Assembly: GCA_011009095.1 (NCBI GenBank)
Contig: VTPC01003914.1
Location: forward strand, 94,851 to 158,850
Reading direction: 5' to 3'
Length of the DNA stretch: 64,000 nucleotides
From: Ignelater luminosus
Lineage: Eukaryota > Arthropoda > Insecta > Coleoptera > Elateridae
The notes below the pieces were generated by a model. It made no database searches. It was not told where the DNA came from and saw only the letters and a program-made list of their open reading frames with translations. A program made the translations under genes and the position numbers. Of the stretch, positions 10,478 to 22,409 are shown one piece after another; position 1 is the stretch's first letter, and each line of letters starts with the position of its first letter.

Positions 10478-12922
10478 TATAAGAAATATTTTGAAATATT
10501 AATTTCTAAAAAATCAAAAATAGAAAAAAATGAGATTCAACATTTAGATAACCTTAAAGTAAAAACAAACGCATAAATTACTATAATAATGCGTTTAAAA
10601 CCTTTTTAATTTGAAAGGATTGCGAGAGATAGGTAGATAGGTATGCAGTGTATAAAGGTGAAAACCAAGAAAAGCAACAAAAATGAAATATCCAAGAAAG
10701 CAATGCACTCGGTCGATGTAAACACATAAAGCGGAAAAGTAGTAAACAAGTAAGCTTTGGACAGGCAGCGGGTCTGTTGTGGCGATTGGTCGGTAAGTTA
10801 AAGTGCCCCAAGGTGGGTAACTCCTACCACATAGCATAGCGTGACCACAACAACATCGAAGGAAGAATATTCGCCAATCTATTCTAAACCGCATAAGGAT
10901 TTTTAACATAACCTCAAAATTGTTTTAACAATACAATCAATACTTACAAATTACATAGTACACAAACAGTAGTCAATATAATATAATAATAATAATAATA
11001 TGATTAACTATAAATAATTATAGATTTTATGAAGATTAAAGAATGATAACTAGGATGATATTAATGAGGCAATTTTGATAAACCCAACACAGTGGCGTAG
11101 CAAGAATTTTGAATCTTTAATATTGAAAGTATAAAAATCGATCTCCTTTGATATTCAGGATATCTTTGGGAAATTATTAGTTTTATAGATTCCAAAGTGT
11201 TTCTTCAAAAACCGTATTCCAAGATGAATCTTTGTTGGAAATAAGTTGAAGGTTAATATTTGACAAAAAACATAACTCAAAAGTGAAATAATCCTGCAAT
11301 TTCTAATAGGGAAAGCTAATACATACAAAGAAGAACTAAAATCGGTAGCGAAAAGAAGTCAAAAGACAAAATTCCTTATAAAGCCAAAATTTAGAATACA
11401 GACGATCTTTTTTGGTTTGACAAAAATACAATCAAAATTCGTGGTGGACCGAACGGGTAACTTTTAGAACAAAATTACAATTAGATTAAACACCGTTTCG
11501 TAATTAAGCTTTTTATTGCATAGAATGTTTCGCATCAGCTCAGCTCATTACTTGATAGACTAGCTAATTCATTTGTAGAACACCCAACAGAACTACATTA
11601 AACAGGAAAAACGAACGTTAACGGTATTTAAAAATGTTGACAAACAAACTAAAATTGATAGGAATGAAATATCATTTAAAAAAATTTGTTAAATAGTCGA
11701 AATAATATTAAATTAATAATTGCTTTCTTTGTTTTTAGCATTTCAATCTGCATCTGTGCAGATGCATTTGATAAACCAACCTCTCCGTTCACGCAAGGGT
11801 TAATTAGAAAGTGCGTCTTATAACATCAGTACATCTTTTACAATAAAAACACAAAATTATTCAAAATTGGTACAAAATAAGTCGAGCAGATGTTTGTCAC
11901 GTTCTCATAAAGAAGTAACAATGTTCAATAGAACTTCCACCAAATATTGCCTGCACAACACCTGCTTACGTTTTAAATATTATTCTGCGAGTTTCAAATC
12001 GAGATTAGATCTACAGCATGATTTGGAGTAAAGGAGGTTTCATACAATCGGCATAGTTGACTATTTAGATGTCAGTGAACTGTCAGATCTTACAAAATCA
12101 ATTCATACGATAACTTCTGTATATTTTCGTATTGTTGATATTTCAATTCCACGGTATAAGAAGAAATCATTCTTAACGCCTACTCGATTTTTCAGTTATA
12201 GATTTGATTTATCCATCTAGTTGTGAGAAGATATCACGATATCCAAAGAAACCACGGAAATCTTTAATAAAGGCAATATAATTTGTTCAAGATTAGAAAC
12301 TGCAGTTTACAAGTGCAAGCAGAATACGCTTGTCGCGAGGTTCATGCCTCTCTGTATCAAAATGTTAGAATTAAGGATAATTTCATAAGTCATGCATGTC
12401 TACTCACCTGCACAAGCGATTGAAGCAACAAAGGCGATTCGTCTTAAACTGATATCGTCAAGAAAATAATGCTTCAGCAAATCCATTACGTTCCACGAAC
12501 TTTATTGTCGGCAACAGTGGAACAAGATTAAAGCAAAACAGTTGACTTATCAGCAAGATATCACCACCAAAACTACAGGTAACAGTTCCCTATAGTTTGG
12601 TAAGATGGCAAAATTGCACCTGAATGCAAATTCCTCCTAAAGCTAAACATGTCAACGCCGCCGAAAGCTAGAAAATTTATGTATGCCCCTTGCAAGATGG
12701 CAACCAAAGAGACTAAGACTAATAAGTAACTTACAGAATACAACTCAGTAAAATATTTGCTATATTGGCAATATTGTTTCATCTTTATCCTACCAGATAG
12801 TTACACAGTACAACAGTAAAATTCTGATGAAAATCGGTAATATCCGACCAAAATAGTCTATTCCTCCAAGGGATTCTGTTACTGATTTCTTCACATTATT
12901 TCGAGGTTTTTCATCTAAGTTA
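10478..12922. other. AT-rich spacer with a short microsatellite and hairpin
   Basis: Contains an (ATA)n-type microsatellite near 10981-11000, a hAT-like terminal motif (cagtggcgtagcaagaattt) near 11090 and an 18-base palindrome (TGCATCTG tg CAGATGCA) near 11748. A less AT-rich patch at 10720-10870 has an open frame on the minus strand but no recognisable protein. No gene is called. Confidence 0.4.
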
Positions 12923-14030
12923 TGGATCGAAAGTAAATAGACAAACTAACAATTAAGTTTTCATGAACAAAAATTTTTATTTCATTTATAATTTTTTTAT
13001 AACTTATTTTTACCTTAAATATACAAAAAAAAAAATGAAATTAATATACAGCATCGGGACCTTTTTCCTCAATTATTCTTAATTTTTGTTTTACACTTGG
13101 CAACATCTTCTAGACCGTCAAAATGATTTTGATTTGATTCTATTCACCAGCTGATCCTTAGTTTTAGCTGCCCACCTGTCCTTGTATACTTCTTCAGCCA
13201 AAAGTGCCTAGAAATTTTCAATCGTACGAAATCGATATTTTGCTTCTCCAACCACTCAAGCGTTTCCCATGCGCGATGGCAGGATGCAAGATCAGGCCAG
13301 AACAAGATTTGGTCTTTTGACTGTTATCTCTTGATATACGTATCTGTTTTTGGGGCAAATCATTTTAATGATTCAATGATGAGGTTTAATATTCCCTTCT
13401 CGCACACTAAAACTTCCAGTTCGAACTTTGTTTTCCGGGTGAATTTAATGTCTTCTAGCCTGTTTTTAAAATTATCAGTATAAAAACCACAGTTTACATT
13501 TAACACAGAACAAGAAAGAGTAAAGTACTTTTCATCATCTACCACTAACATTTTACCCGGAGTAAGAAATTTTTGACGAAGTAATCGGCACTTTCCAGGG
13601 ATATCAGCAAGTCACTTTGGTGATTCTACTCGTTTGCGGTATTTTAAATTCATTTTTTGAAATCCTGAACGATAGTGAAACATTCAACATTCTCGATAAT
13701 CTTCGGGTACTTGCACCAATTTTCTCTTTTACAAGAGATTGTAACTTTTTCACCTCTTGCGGTCCCAATTTCGGTGGAGGTCCTGTTTTATTTCCATTAT
13801 TCCGCGGCTTATTATCCTCGAATCCGTCCAATATTTTTGTTTAAAAAATGCTTCACCACTTGCTTTTTATCTACCTATCCGAGCATTTCATAAATAATAA
13901 CGACAAATTCGTTACTAGGTGTTTTATTAACAATTAAGTTGTCAAAACAAATGCCTCAAAAGTTCAGGAAGATCACATATGCTTCAACGGTGTTATTCTA
14001 AGTAAATTTTGTCCATTTACTTTCGTTCCA
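12923..14030 (-). mobile_element. DD37E-like mariner-superfamily element (copy 3)
   Basis: TIRs TGGATCGAAAGTAAATAGAC (left) and TGGAACGAAAGTAAATGGAC (right, reverse-complemented) differ at two of 20 bases and are bounded by TA at 12921-12922 and 14031-14032. The element is about 1.1 kb and carries a broken transposase on the minus strand. Confidence 0.88.
13050..13850 (-). pseudogene. Broken DD37E-like transposase (copy 3)
   Basis: On the minus strand, an N-terminal domain region with GPPPKLGPQEVKKLQ and STRRLSRMLNVS resembles the HTH and linker. The first catalytic motif MLVVDDEKYFT lies at about 13530-13551, followed by KFELEVLVCEKGI. The second motif FWPDLASCHRAWETLEWL is intact near 13300. 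The third is reduced to TIENF with an internal stop near 13230, after a deletion that removes the usual NPPNVP block. Frameshifts separate the pieces. All three acidic positions can be located, so the family call is good although the gene is dead. Confidence 0.8.
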
Positions 14031-14853
14031 TACCTTGTAACTCGTGAACGGTTGATTTTTAGATTTTTTTCGGATTCGTGTTCAAGGCATCAAATGCTAT
14101 TAGTAGGTACCATTTTATCACGCTACCTTCAATTGTTTCAAAACTGTCGAGTTTCTTCTGTTTTTAAAAAAAATTAACAATAAAGTTTGCCATTTTTGGG
14201 GTACAGTCAAGAACTTTTTTTTGTAGCTGATCCTTCAAGGTATTCAAGGAAAAAGAGATATTTTGCAAGAAACACTGCGACCACGCCCAACTACAGGTGA
14301 TTAAAATCTAATCTTCCGCAATACTTTAATAAAAAAACAAACAAAGAGCTTTGCACCCGGCTCACAGATTGAGTCATTAGCACCATTCACGTCAAAAAAA
14401 GTTCCATCTCGATAGGAAGTGTCGTTCTGGATATATGCATCTCTTCCTAAAATGTCGGAGTGGGAATGAAAAAACACAAGAGGTTCGAACTGCGTACACC
14501 AATCATGTTTAAAGGCTTCTATCGGTGAATATTTAATATGTTTCGCCATTTTCCCCAAATGGCTAGAAAAGGCGATCGTCTTCTGTGTTTATCTCTTTTC
14601 GTTATTGAGGAAATTTTTTACAATTGAATTTGGGCTAATTTTCACTAACTGCCACCGGCTAAATCTGGAAAGATAAAGAATTCGTTTTGCTGAAACCCTT
14701 AGTGCCATTTCAATATCTTTAAAAAATGCAGTGGTAACCACCTTCTGAAAGACGTCTGGTGGTACATAATGACAGCGCCTCCATCCCTGGCTGCTAAATG
14801 CTGCGCACTTGATCACAAGAAACTTTTGCCATTTTCGCTGCCATTACGATGGC
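14031..14853 (-). other. Spacer with two unassigned minus-strand open frames
   Basis: Two adjacent minus-strand frames (14589-14816 with 75 codons, 14301-14558 with 85 codons) read plausible protein-like sequence, for example QFEPLVFFHSHSDILGRDAY and DVNGANDSICEPGAKLF, but match no family I recognise. They could be remnants of an older transposon. No splice signals linking them were found. Confidence 0.25.
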
Positions 14854-15955
14854 CACTCTGGTTCCAGTGAGATACATTGAAATATGTGCATACTTAGATA
14901 AAATGATATTATCTTAAGGAAGCCTATTCGTCAGGTGTCTCAGTCGTACAATATCATTAAATGCCAATCAACAAAAAATTATTTAGTTCGTAAACGTCGT
15001 GGAGTTGAGTAGAGAAAATTTTCGTGCATTAATTTACTGCAATTTTAAGTGCGGTTTAGATGAAAAACAAGGCATGGAACGCCTAACTTTAGCTTTTGAC
15101 GAAGAGAAACCTTCAAGGGCAACCATTTATCGGTGGTTTGCTGAATTTAAACGAGGTCGAATCACATGAAGCAAAACTGAAAACTGCAGTCACTTCAGAA
15201 AATGCTGCTCGTGTCCAGAGCATGATTGCCGAAGACCCCTACTGCACATACAGTACAATCCAGAGGGCATTAGAGATTGGATCCGCAGCAGTTTTAAAAA
15301 TTTTACATGAGGAACTGCGGATGAAGAAAGTTGTTTGTCGCTGGGTATCGCACCATGTAACGGACTTCCAAAAGTCAGAACGTATGAAAATCAGTAGGGA
15401 AAGTTTGAACATGTTAGAAAATGGCGGTCATCGGATTATTTCCAAAAGTGTTACAGGTGATGAGACGTACAACTCGACAGGAATGGATTCATGACCGACA
15501 ACTCCAAAAAAGCAACGCGCCATGAAAAAAGTTATGTACGCCGTCTTCTTTAGAAGTACCGGTTTAGTCAAAGCCATTAAGTTAGAAGAACAGCGCACAG
15601 TCATTGCAAATTGGTACATCAATAAATGTTTGCCTAGAGTTTTTAAAGGACTTGATGTAAGGGGCTTTTGTTGCACCATGACAATGCGTCCTCGCATTCG
15701 ATTCAACGTCCACCTTATTCACTTGATGTGGCGATGTGCGACTTCTGGGTGTTCTTTAATCTGAAGAAACACCTTCGGGGGCAAAAATTTTCTTCAGAAG
15801 ACGAGATTGATACAACAATTCATCAGTATTTTGACAGTATTCCGAAAAATGAACGGCGAGCAGTTTTTGATTTTGGAAAATAAGATTGAATAAATGTATT
15901 GAGGCCAAAGGTCAAATTTGCACTTAGTTTTTTTTATCTCACTGGAACCAAAGTG
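14854..15955 (+). mobile_element. mariner element B (D34D), decayed
   Basis: TIRs CACTCTGGTTCCAGTGAGAT (left) and CACTTTGGTTCCAGTGAGAT (right, reverse-complemented) differ by one base. TA follows the right end; the left target site appears mutated. The transposase inside is a different mariner lineage from elements A and C. Confidence 0.85.
15004..15883 (+). pseudogene. Broken mariner transposase (element B)
   Basis: The N-terminus reads SRENFRALIYCNFKCGLDEK and IYRWFAEFKRGR before a frameshift near 15170. The middle (IAEDPYCTYSTIQRALEIGS, KKVVCRWVSHHVTDFQK) includes SVTGDETYNS with the first catalytic Asp. The second Asp is in LLHHDNASSHS near 15668. A deletion then joins this directly to PPYSLDVAMCDFWVFFNLKK, whose CDFW Asp is the third catalytic residue, so the D34D spacing is destroyed. 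The C-terminus reads to about 15883. Confidence 0.85.
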
Positions 15956-15957
15956 TA

Positions 15958-18540
15958 TTTTGAATGAGAAAATCCCAATTTGGATATTCTTGCAAGTTTA
16001 GATTGTTATAAAATGATCATCATTGTGAAATGTACCAATGACCAATCAAAACGAGAATTTCATTGGTTAACACTTGACACTGATTGACAGTACAATGCAA
16101 GATCATTGAGATCCTGTATTCCGATTGACTGATGGTATACTTTTGAATTTTGCTAAGCTTAAATAGGGGATATCAATGACAAAAAAATCTCACTCTTTCC
16201 CACTGGCACGTTCAGCAAAACTAGAGACAGAAAAATCTCGAAACCAAGCGAAGAAATAATGTAACTCTCATTACGAACTTTGAGCTCAGAAAAAATGCTT
16301 ATTTGACACCTCACCTAGCGGAATTCCTTGAAAAGTAAACTATTTTGGTGAGATATTACCGATTCTCGTTGAGAAATCTCATTTCAGAACATTCACACTT
16401 CATTTTGAGGCACTGTGCTATTACTCAAACTGTGAATATATGGATACTGTAGAAAAGTGTCTACTTCTAACAGATTCAGAAAATTGCAGGTAGTTCTCAA
16501 GATATTGAGGAAAAATACTAAAAATCCAGCTTTTACTCAAAAACAACGTATGCTATGAAAACGCAAAAAGAACCTCGTCTGTCACATTGAATTTGGATCC
16601 CAAAAATAGCAGAACTAATTATTTCTTTCTCTAGTGACGTAATATATCCTTATTTTTTGAAGATATATCTGCTTATCCCATTTTGGGAAAAGACAATCAA
16701 CACAAAAACCTGTATGATAGTAAACGCCTTATGGGAATAACATACCAGAAAATTTCATCGAAGTATTGCACATCCGAAAAAACAAGGAGTTTCGAATAAA
16801 ATCTTGCCACCCTTTAGGCCATAAATTTGTCTAGACTTTGTTGATTATTTTATATCTTCGAATTGGTACCTATTTACAAACATCTTTACCCGGAAATTCT
16901 GCACAGAGTGTAAATCACAGGTTTCTCTTTTTTTTTGATTCGACGTTATGCGGAATGCTTTGCAGAGGAGTAGCTAAATACTTAAGAAATTCAAATGATG
17001 TGATGCCATAACATGTAGTCTAGAAGTTTTTGATGACCCATGACGTGCTGTAGAACTGAGAAAGATGTCTAGCTCTTGTCCGCACAAGCTTAAGAACTTA
17101 AGAAAGTATCATAACAAAATCATGTTTTCCCATTAACGACTTTATCTTCATTTTCCTTAGCCATAAAAATTGTATTGAAGAATTTATAAAAAAGATGATA
17201 GATAAAATGACATTAGTAAAGAGAACCATAGCTACTCTCTTCTAGGATTCAATAAAAAATTAAAAACCATATAGGCAGGATAGAAGGGCAAGGGCAAGGG
17301 CAAAATACATTCATTCTGGTGACAAGTACGAACCAAGCAAGGAAAGGAAGATAATCTTAGGTCAATAGTCTGCACTCTAAGATGAATTCTAATGATAGGC
17401 AGATCAAGGAAAGGAAGAGATAGTTGGTGGTAGTACAATTCTCGATATAGTACAAATAGAAATAACTAAAAAGTAGCACAAAACTAGAAATTTATTTTCC
17501 TGTTACTGTTAGTTACTGAATAATTCTTTTCGTATTTCATTTTTCGCATTACTGACTTGCTCATTATAGCTCCCAGAAGAGAAAAAAAATCAAAATAAAA
17601 TTAAGAAACGTTTCCGTAGAATCAAAACTAATAAAGGTCAGAACTGATACTTACGTGGTTACTTTTTATATGAATTATTTAATAATAAATTATAAGCGCA
17701 ATTGCAAACTAGTCCCTTTTGATGCATAAAGGAACTTTTGGTTCTTGTAACAATTTTTATCAATTTATTCGGCAATATTATTATTTATTACATACAATTA
17801 TAATTTTAGTTACATTCATGTTGTAACAGCAAACCATTGATCTTTTAGCAAACAACTACAATACTAAAACTCTTTTTCAATTAAATCTCAAAACGAAAAA
17901 GAAAATGGGAACAGTAGGAAAAACACAAAATATTTACCTTGTAATTGGAATACATTCTGTATTTACCACTATTTCTACACCACATGTTTACTTAGGATTC
18001 AAATCGCGAGAAAAAAAATATTACAAAACGTTTTAAGAGAAAACAAACTCAAAATTTTTCCGATTATAGAAATAGTTCATTCGAAACCATTCTAATTTTC
18101 CTTGTACTAGTAATAACTGTAAAGAAATGAAATCGGCGACTTGTTGAAACAGAAAGATCGGCGCCAGGAATATCCAGGACGTCGCAAAAATAACGCACCC
18201 ACCGGCGGGATGCCCAGACGATTACTGATGACGCCATGTCGCATTGGGTTCATGAAGTTTTGCCAAATGCTAGCCATCAGCAAATACAGGATCATGCATC
18301 TATTGTTAATACCACATTGAACGGGACTACTACATACAAGTGTATAACAAAACATTACCCCGAGTTCAAAAGAACTTCGCGCTGGGACCTTTCTTTCACA
18401 AAATGCGACCGACCAGTATTTAGAAACGGGCTTCTTCCAAATTATTCGTGAGAAATTAACCCTTTCAATGTGACGTGAAATTAATAATCTGAATAATAAT
18501 AAAACCTGTCGCGTCATCGTCTACATACCGGACATTTCTT
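15958..18540. other. Spacer without recognised genes
   Basis: AT-rich. At 18107-18517 the two strands carry overlapping open frames of 136 (minus) and 71 (plus) codons in a slightly less AT-rich block, but neither resembles a known family. No TIR pairs recognised. Confidence 0.35.
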
Positions 18541-20809
18541 GTTGTTGTTCAACCCTTTCCAGAAGGGTTGCGTAGGGTTATCGACCTTTACCCTTTGACC
18601 CGTGTGCACCCCAACGGACGATTAGGTCACCCCTTCCCTTGAAGTGCGATGACCGCGCCTTTATTACCACGACTGGCCCCGATTTTGCTCTAAAAATATC
18701 TTGCCATGGAACGAAAATAAAATACATAATCTGTAAGTTGGGACTGTCTAGGTTACACAAACAACTTGCATGTATGCGTTGAGGACATTTTAAAAATAAT
18801 TATTTTCGCCAAACTTTTTAAAGATACAGTGATAAAAAAGTTACTCCTGCGTACTTCAAGATTTTAATCATTAAAATTTCAGTAAAACTTGAAACTTCTC
18901 ACTTTTCACTCATTTTCCATCAACCTTGATCCATTTTTGTGATCTCGATATTCCTTCTATAAAAAGAAAAAATGTTTTAGAGAGAAACATTTCAATTTCG
19001 GAAAAAAATCAAAGCCATTTACAAAACGTCGGGCCATTTTAACAGATTGATGCTTCTGATAGGAAGAAATCGTAGGGTGTTGCAGATTTTTTTACATGGT
19101 GGAGAAATTAGCTTTGTTCGTGGTTGTGACACAATTTCTCGGTCTGTTAGAATCCGTAGGAGTAGAGCACGAATTTCGCGTTCATTCATGTTATTCATGA
19201 GTTGTTACTTAATCGGAAGTTCGTAGGAGTACGATCAAAGAAACATTAAAACAATAAAAGGTGCAAACCTATTGAAATTATTATCATAAATCACATGAAT
19301 GAAATGTCATCATCTGTTTGAAACTAAACAGCGCTTTCGATTTCTTGAAAAAGGCCTGAACGAATTTGCACATCGGCACATTAATAAATTTATTACTCTA
19401 AAAAAAGTTAATATACTCAAAATTCCATGTAGAACAATTTAAATAATTGTTGTGAAAAAATTGCAACTTATAGCAAAAACAAATAAATACAGAACCAAGA
19501 AAGCACCCCTGTGGAACCCCAATTCAATACATCATGTGTACAAATCCAAGATGGAAGATGTGACATAACTGGAATTATCGGTTTTGGCGAAGGCAGCACC
19601 TGTTTACCACCAAAGTAAACAAATATTCCCATTGGTATTTATAGTTTAGGGAATAACAGGAATTCTACATATCCCAGGAAGGCCGGTTTTCTTACTAGAT
19701 GGGTAAAACAAGTTTTTAAGTTTTCATCCCCGTTGGTTTTTTACAAATAGGAGGAGCCATCTCAAATTATTCGATCAAATAGTTTCCGACATGTCAGAGT
19801 TTTTATACCTGTAACCTATTTGAAAATCATCTTACTGCAATACAAAATAAAATTCTTGATTAGGTCTGAAATAATCAATATCATTACTTGAATATCCAAA
19901 TGGTGGCAATTAATGAGATTTATGAAGTTTTAGTGTAAATTCAAGTCAAAACACTTAAAAAGACCTTTACGAAGTAACTGAATACTCATTTTAATATCCA
20001 ATGTGATCGTAAATATCCACGTAGTGGACGAGCTTTCGGTAACCTCAGCAACATAATTCAAAACAAACTGACAACGTTAAAAGAGACCTCCCTAGAAATG
20101 TATAAATTTCAAATGATGATTTAAATATACACAACAAATCAGAAGATTCCTAAAAGTTTTGTTGCTGGAAATCCTTCTATTTTATTTTCAATATCATCTC
20201 GTTCTCGAATAAATATTGGATGAATTCTAACCTTAATTTGGTGGTAATAAATGCGTCTGAAACATTCTAATGCGTTGAAAGTACACAAACAAGTAAAAAC
20301 AACCCACAAAATGTATGGCATCCAATTTTAAGCAACTTCAGGGCGGATATCACATCGATTTCAAATTCAAACCAATCCGATCAGCCAAATGAAAACTAAA
20401 GATTGTCGCCCTTTATTCCATATTTGATTTTTAATTAAGTTTAGCATAAAAAAGACAATATAATCACAGCGACAGATAGCTTATTTAACTGCATAAAGCA
20501 AAATCTTCTTTGCAGAATAAGAGTGCTTAAAGCAAAACTAAGTCCACCAACGTTGCTAGATCGGTGTCTTTTTAGAAACAATACATTCACCAAAAATTCG
20601 TGCTCTCTCCAGTTCATATCATGAAATCAAGATGATGACTACGCACACTAATAAGCTCTACTTCAGTAGAAAACGAATAATCCTTCGATTAACCCCCAGA
20701 AAACTGCACTTCATGAAAAGAAAGAAGTTAAAAGAGTTGGGAGAGCTTATAAATTCGGAGGGAATTAAGTATCTATAACTATCTATTGCCTCACAGCTCA
20801 AAACGTCAA
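18541..20809. other. Spacer with a GC-richer patch and small hairpin
   Basis: A perfect 8-bp stem (CAACCCTT...AAGGGTTG) lies near 18550-18570 at the start of a GC-richer block running to about 18700. Its nature is unknown; no tRNA or protein was recognised. The remainder is AT-rich with no gene seen. Confidence 0.3.
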
Positions 20810-20811
20810 TA

Positions 20812-22057
20812 CGAAGGTTGCTATTTATATTTCTGGCCTTGGCAACACTGACTGTTTCCAGGCGTCAGCTGACATTTCCGGTGTAAACTTGACATTGTTG
20901 AACATAACCTCAACCACAACATTTTGTCATTTGAGTGCGATTAGTGTTGTTTGCAGTTAATTGAAAAGTGCATTCCCTAGTAAAAAATGGAATTGACCCG
21001 TGAACACTTTCGTGCAATTATTTTTCATAACTTTCGACGTGGATTATCACGACAAGAGTGCATCAATGAACTTAATACATTATATAGCGATGAAGCTCCA
21101 TCCTACAGCACTGTAAAAAACTGGTATAATGAATTCAAACGTGGCCGATGTTCACTCCAGGACGAAATCCGTGAAGGCCGTCAAAAATCTGATTAAACAA
21201 GATCGTCATGTGACATACCGTGAGATTGAGGCATCTTTGGGCATTAGTATGACTAGCATCAACAAGATCATTTGGCCGTAAAAAAAATTTGTTCCCGTTG
21301 GATCCCGCATAACCTGACCAATACTCTAAAGAAGGCTCGCGTCGACTGGTGCATTGAAATGTTAAAAAAATTTGCGAAAGGTGCATCAAAGGCTGTGTAT
21401 AACATCTGCACAGGTGACGAATCATGGATCTACGCATAGGACCCCGAAACAAAACAGCAATCAACTGTGTGGGTCTTTCAAGACGAGCCAAATCCAACAA
21501 AAGTTGTTCGCGGAAGAAGCACATCGAAGCAAATGGTTGCCTGTTTCTTTGGCATTACCGGTCATGTGGCAACAGTGGCGTTAGAGCAACGTAAGACGGT
21601 CAACTCTGAATGGTACACAACCATTTGTTTGCCAGAAGTCATTGGAGAAATTCGGAAAACTTCAAAGAAGAGGCGAGTCATTCTTCATCATGACAATGCA
21701 AGCTCTCACACCTCTGCTCAAACAATTGAATATTTAACCAGCCAGAAGGTCGAGTTGATGGGCCATCCACCATACAGCCCTGATTTGGCACCCAATGACT
21801 TCTTTTTATTCCCGTACATCAAAAACAAACTGCGTGGTCAACGATTTTCAACACCAGAAGAAGCCGTTTTTTGTTTCAAAACGCATATTTTGGAGCTGCC
21901 TCAAACAGAGTGGAAAAAGTGCTTCAAAAATTGGTTCAAACGCATGGAAAAGTGTATCAATCTTAATGGAGAATATTTTGAAAAACAATAAAACTAGTTT
22001 CGATCATAAATACTTGTTTTTTCATTGTTAAGCCAGAAATATAAATAGCAACCCTCG
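20812..22057 (+). mobile_element. mariner element C (D34D), almost full length
   Basis: TIRs CGAAGGTTGCTATTTATATT (left) and CGAGGGTTGCTATTTATATT (right, reverse-complemented) match at 25 of 26 positions. TA is duplicated at 20810-20811 and 22058-22059. At 1246 bp it is near the full mariner length, and it is the least decayed transposon in the left half of the window, suggesting the most recent insertion there. Confidence 0.95.
20987..21991 (+). pseudogene. mariner transposase (element C), inactivated by few lesions
   Basis: Starts MELTREHFRAIIFHNFRRGL and reads through the first HTH to FKRGRCSLQDEIREGR. A small deletion near 21170 then shifts the frame. The segment HVTYREIEASLGISMTSINK resumes, with a stop near 21280 and another at about 21437, just after GDESWIYA, which holds the first catalytic Asp. 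From 21467 an open frame runs to the end with the second Asp in HHDNASSHTS and the third in SPDLAPNDFFLF, 34 residues apart. All three catalytic aspartates survive; only frame lesions inactivate it. Confidence 0.93.
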
Positions 22058-22157
22058 TATTAGAAAAAATAACGTTATTTAGTGGTGAATTAGACGTCTT
22101 TTTGACGTCACACTAGATAATATAATTTTTTAACACCGTATTTAATTATATTAGAAT

Positions 22158-22258
22158 ACAAAACAGAAATGACGTCCTCATGAAGTTAATCATTCAAATT
22201 CGTCGTCGGTGACGAAAGATGTGCAATTAATCACGTAAATTTGACGTCGCTCTGATTC
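22158..22258 (+). repeat. Dispersed repeat, first copy (pair with 54482-54582)
   Basis: About 100 bases beginning near AAACAGAAATGACGTC and including ATTCGTCGTCGGTGACGAAA match a stretch at 54482-54582 in the same orientation at roughly three quarters identity by eye. The function is unknown; probably a remnant of a mobile repeat. Confidence 0.65.
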
Positions 22259-22409
22259 TTTTTTAAAAATAGAATAAACATTGTTAACGTCATACATTTC
22301 GTTTCAAGACTTGAACAATTTCCAGTTACTAGGTGTGTTGATAAAAGGAAAGTTACAACTTGAGTTGAAAAGCTGACAAGATAATAATCCCAAATTTTTT
22401 TAAAAATTC

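Noticed and set aside
18107-18517. 136-codon minus-strand frame
   Set aside because: No family resemblance, opposing open frame on the other strand, no splice or promoter context.
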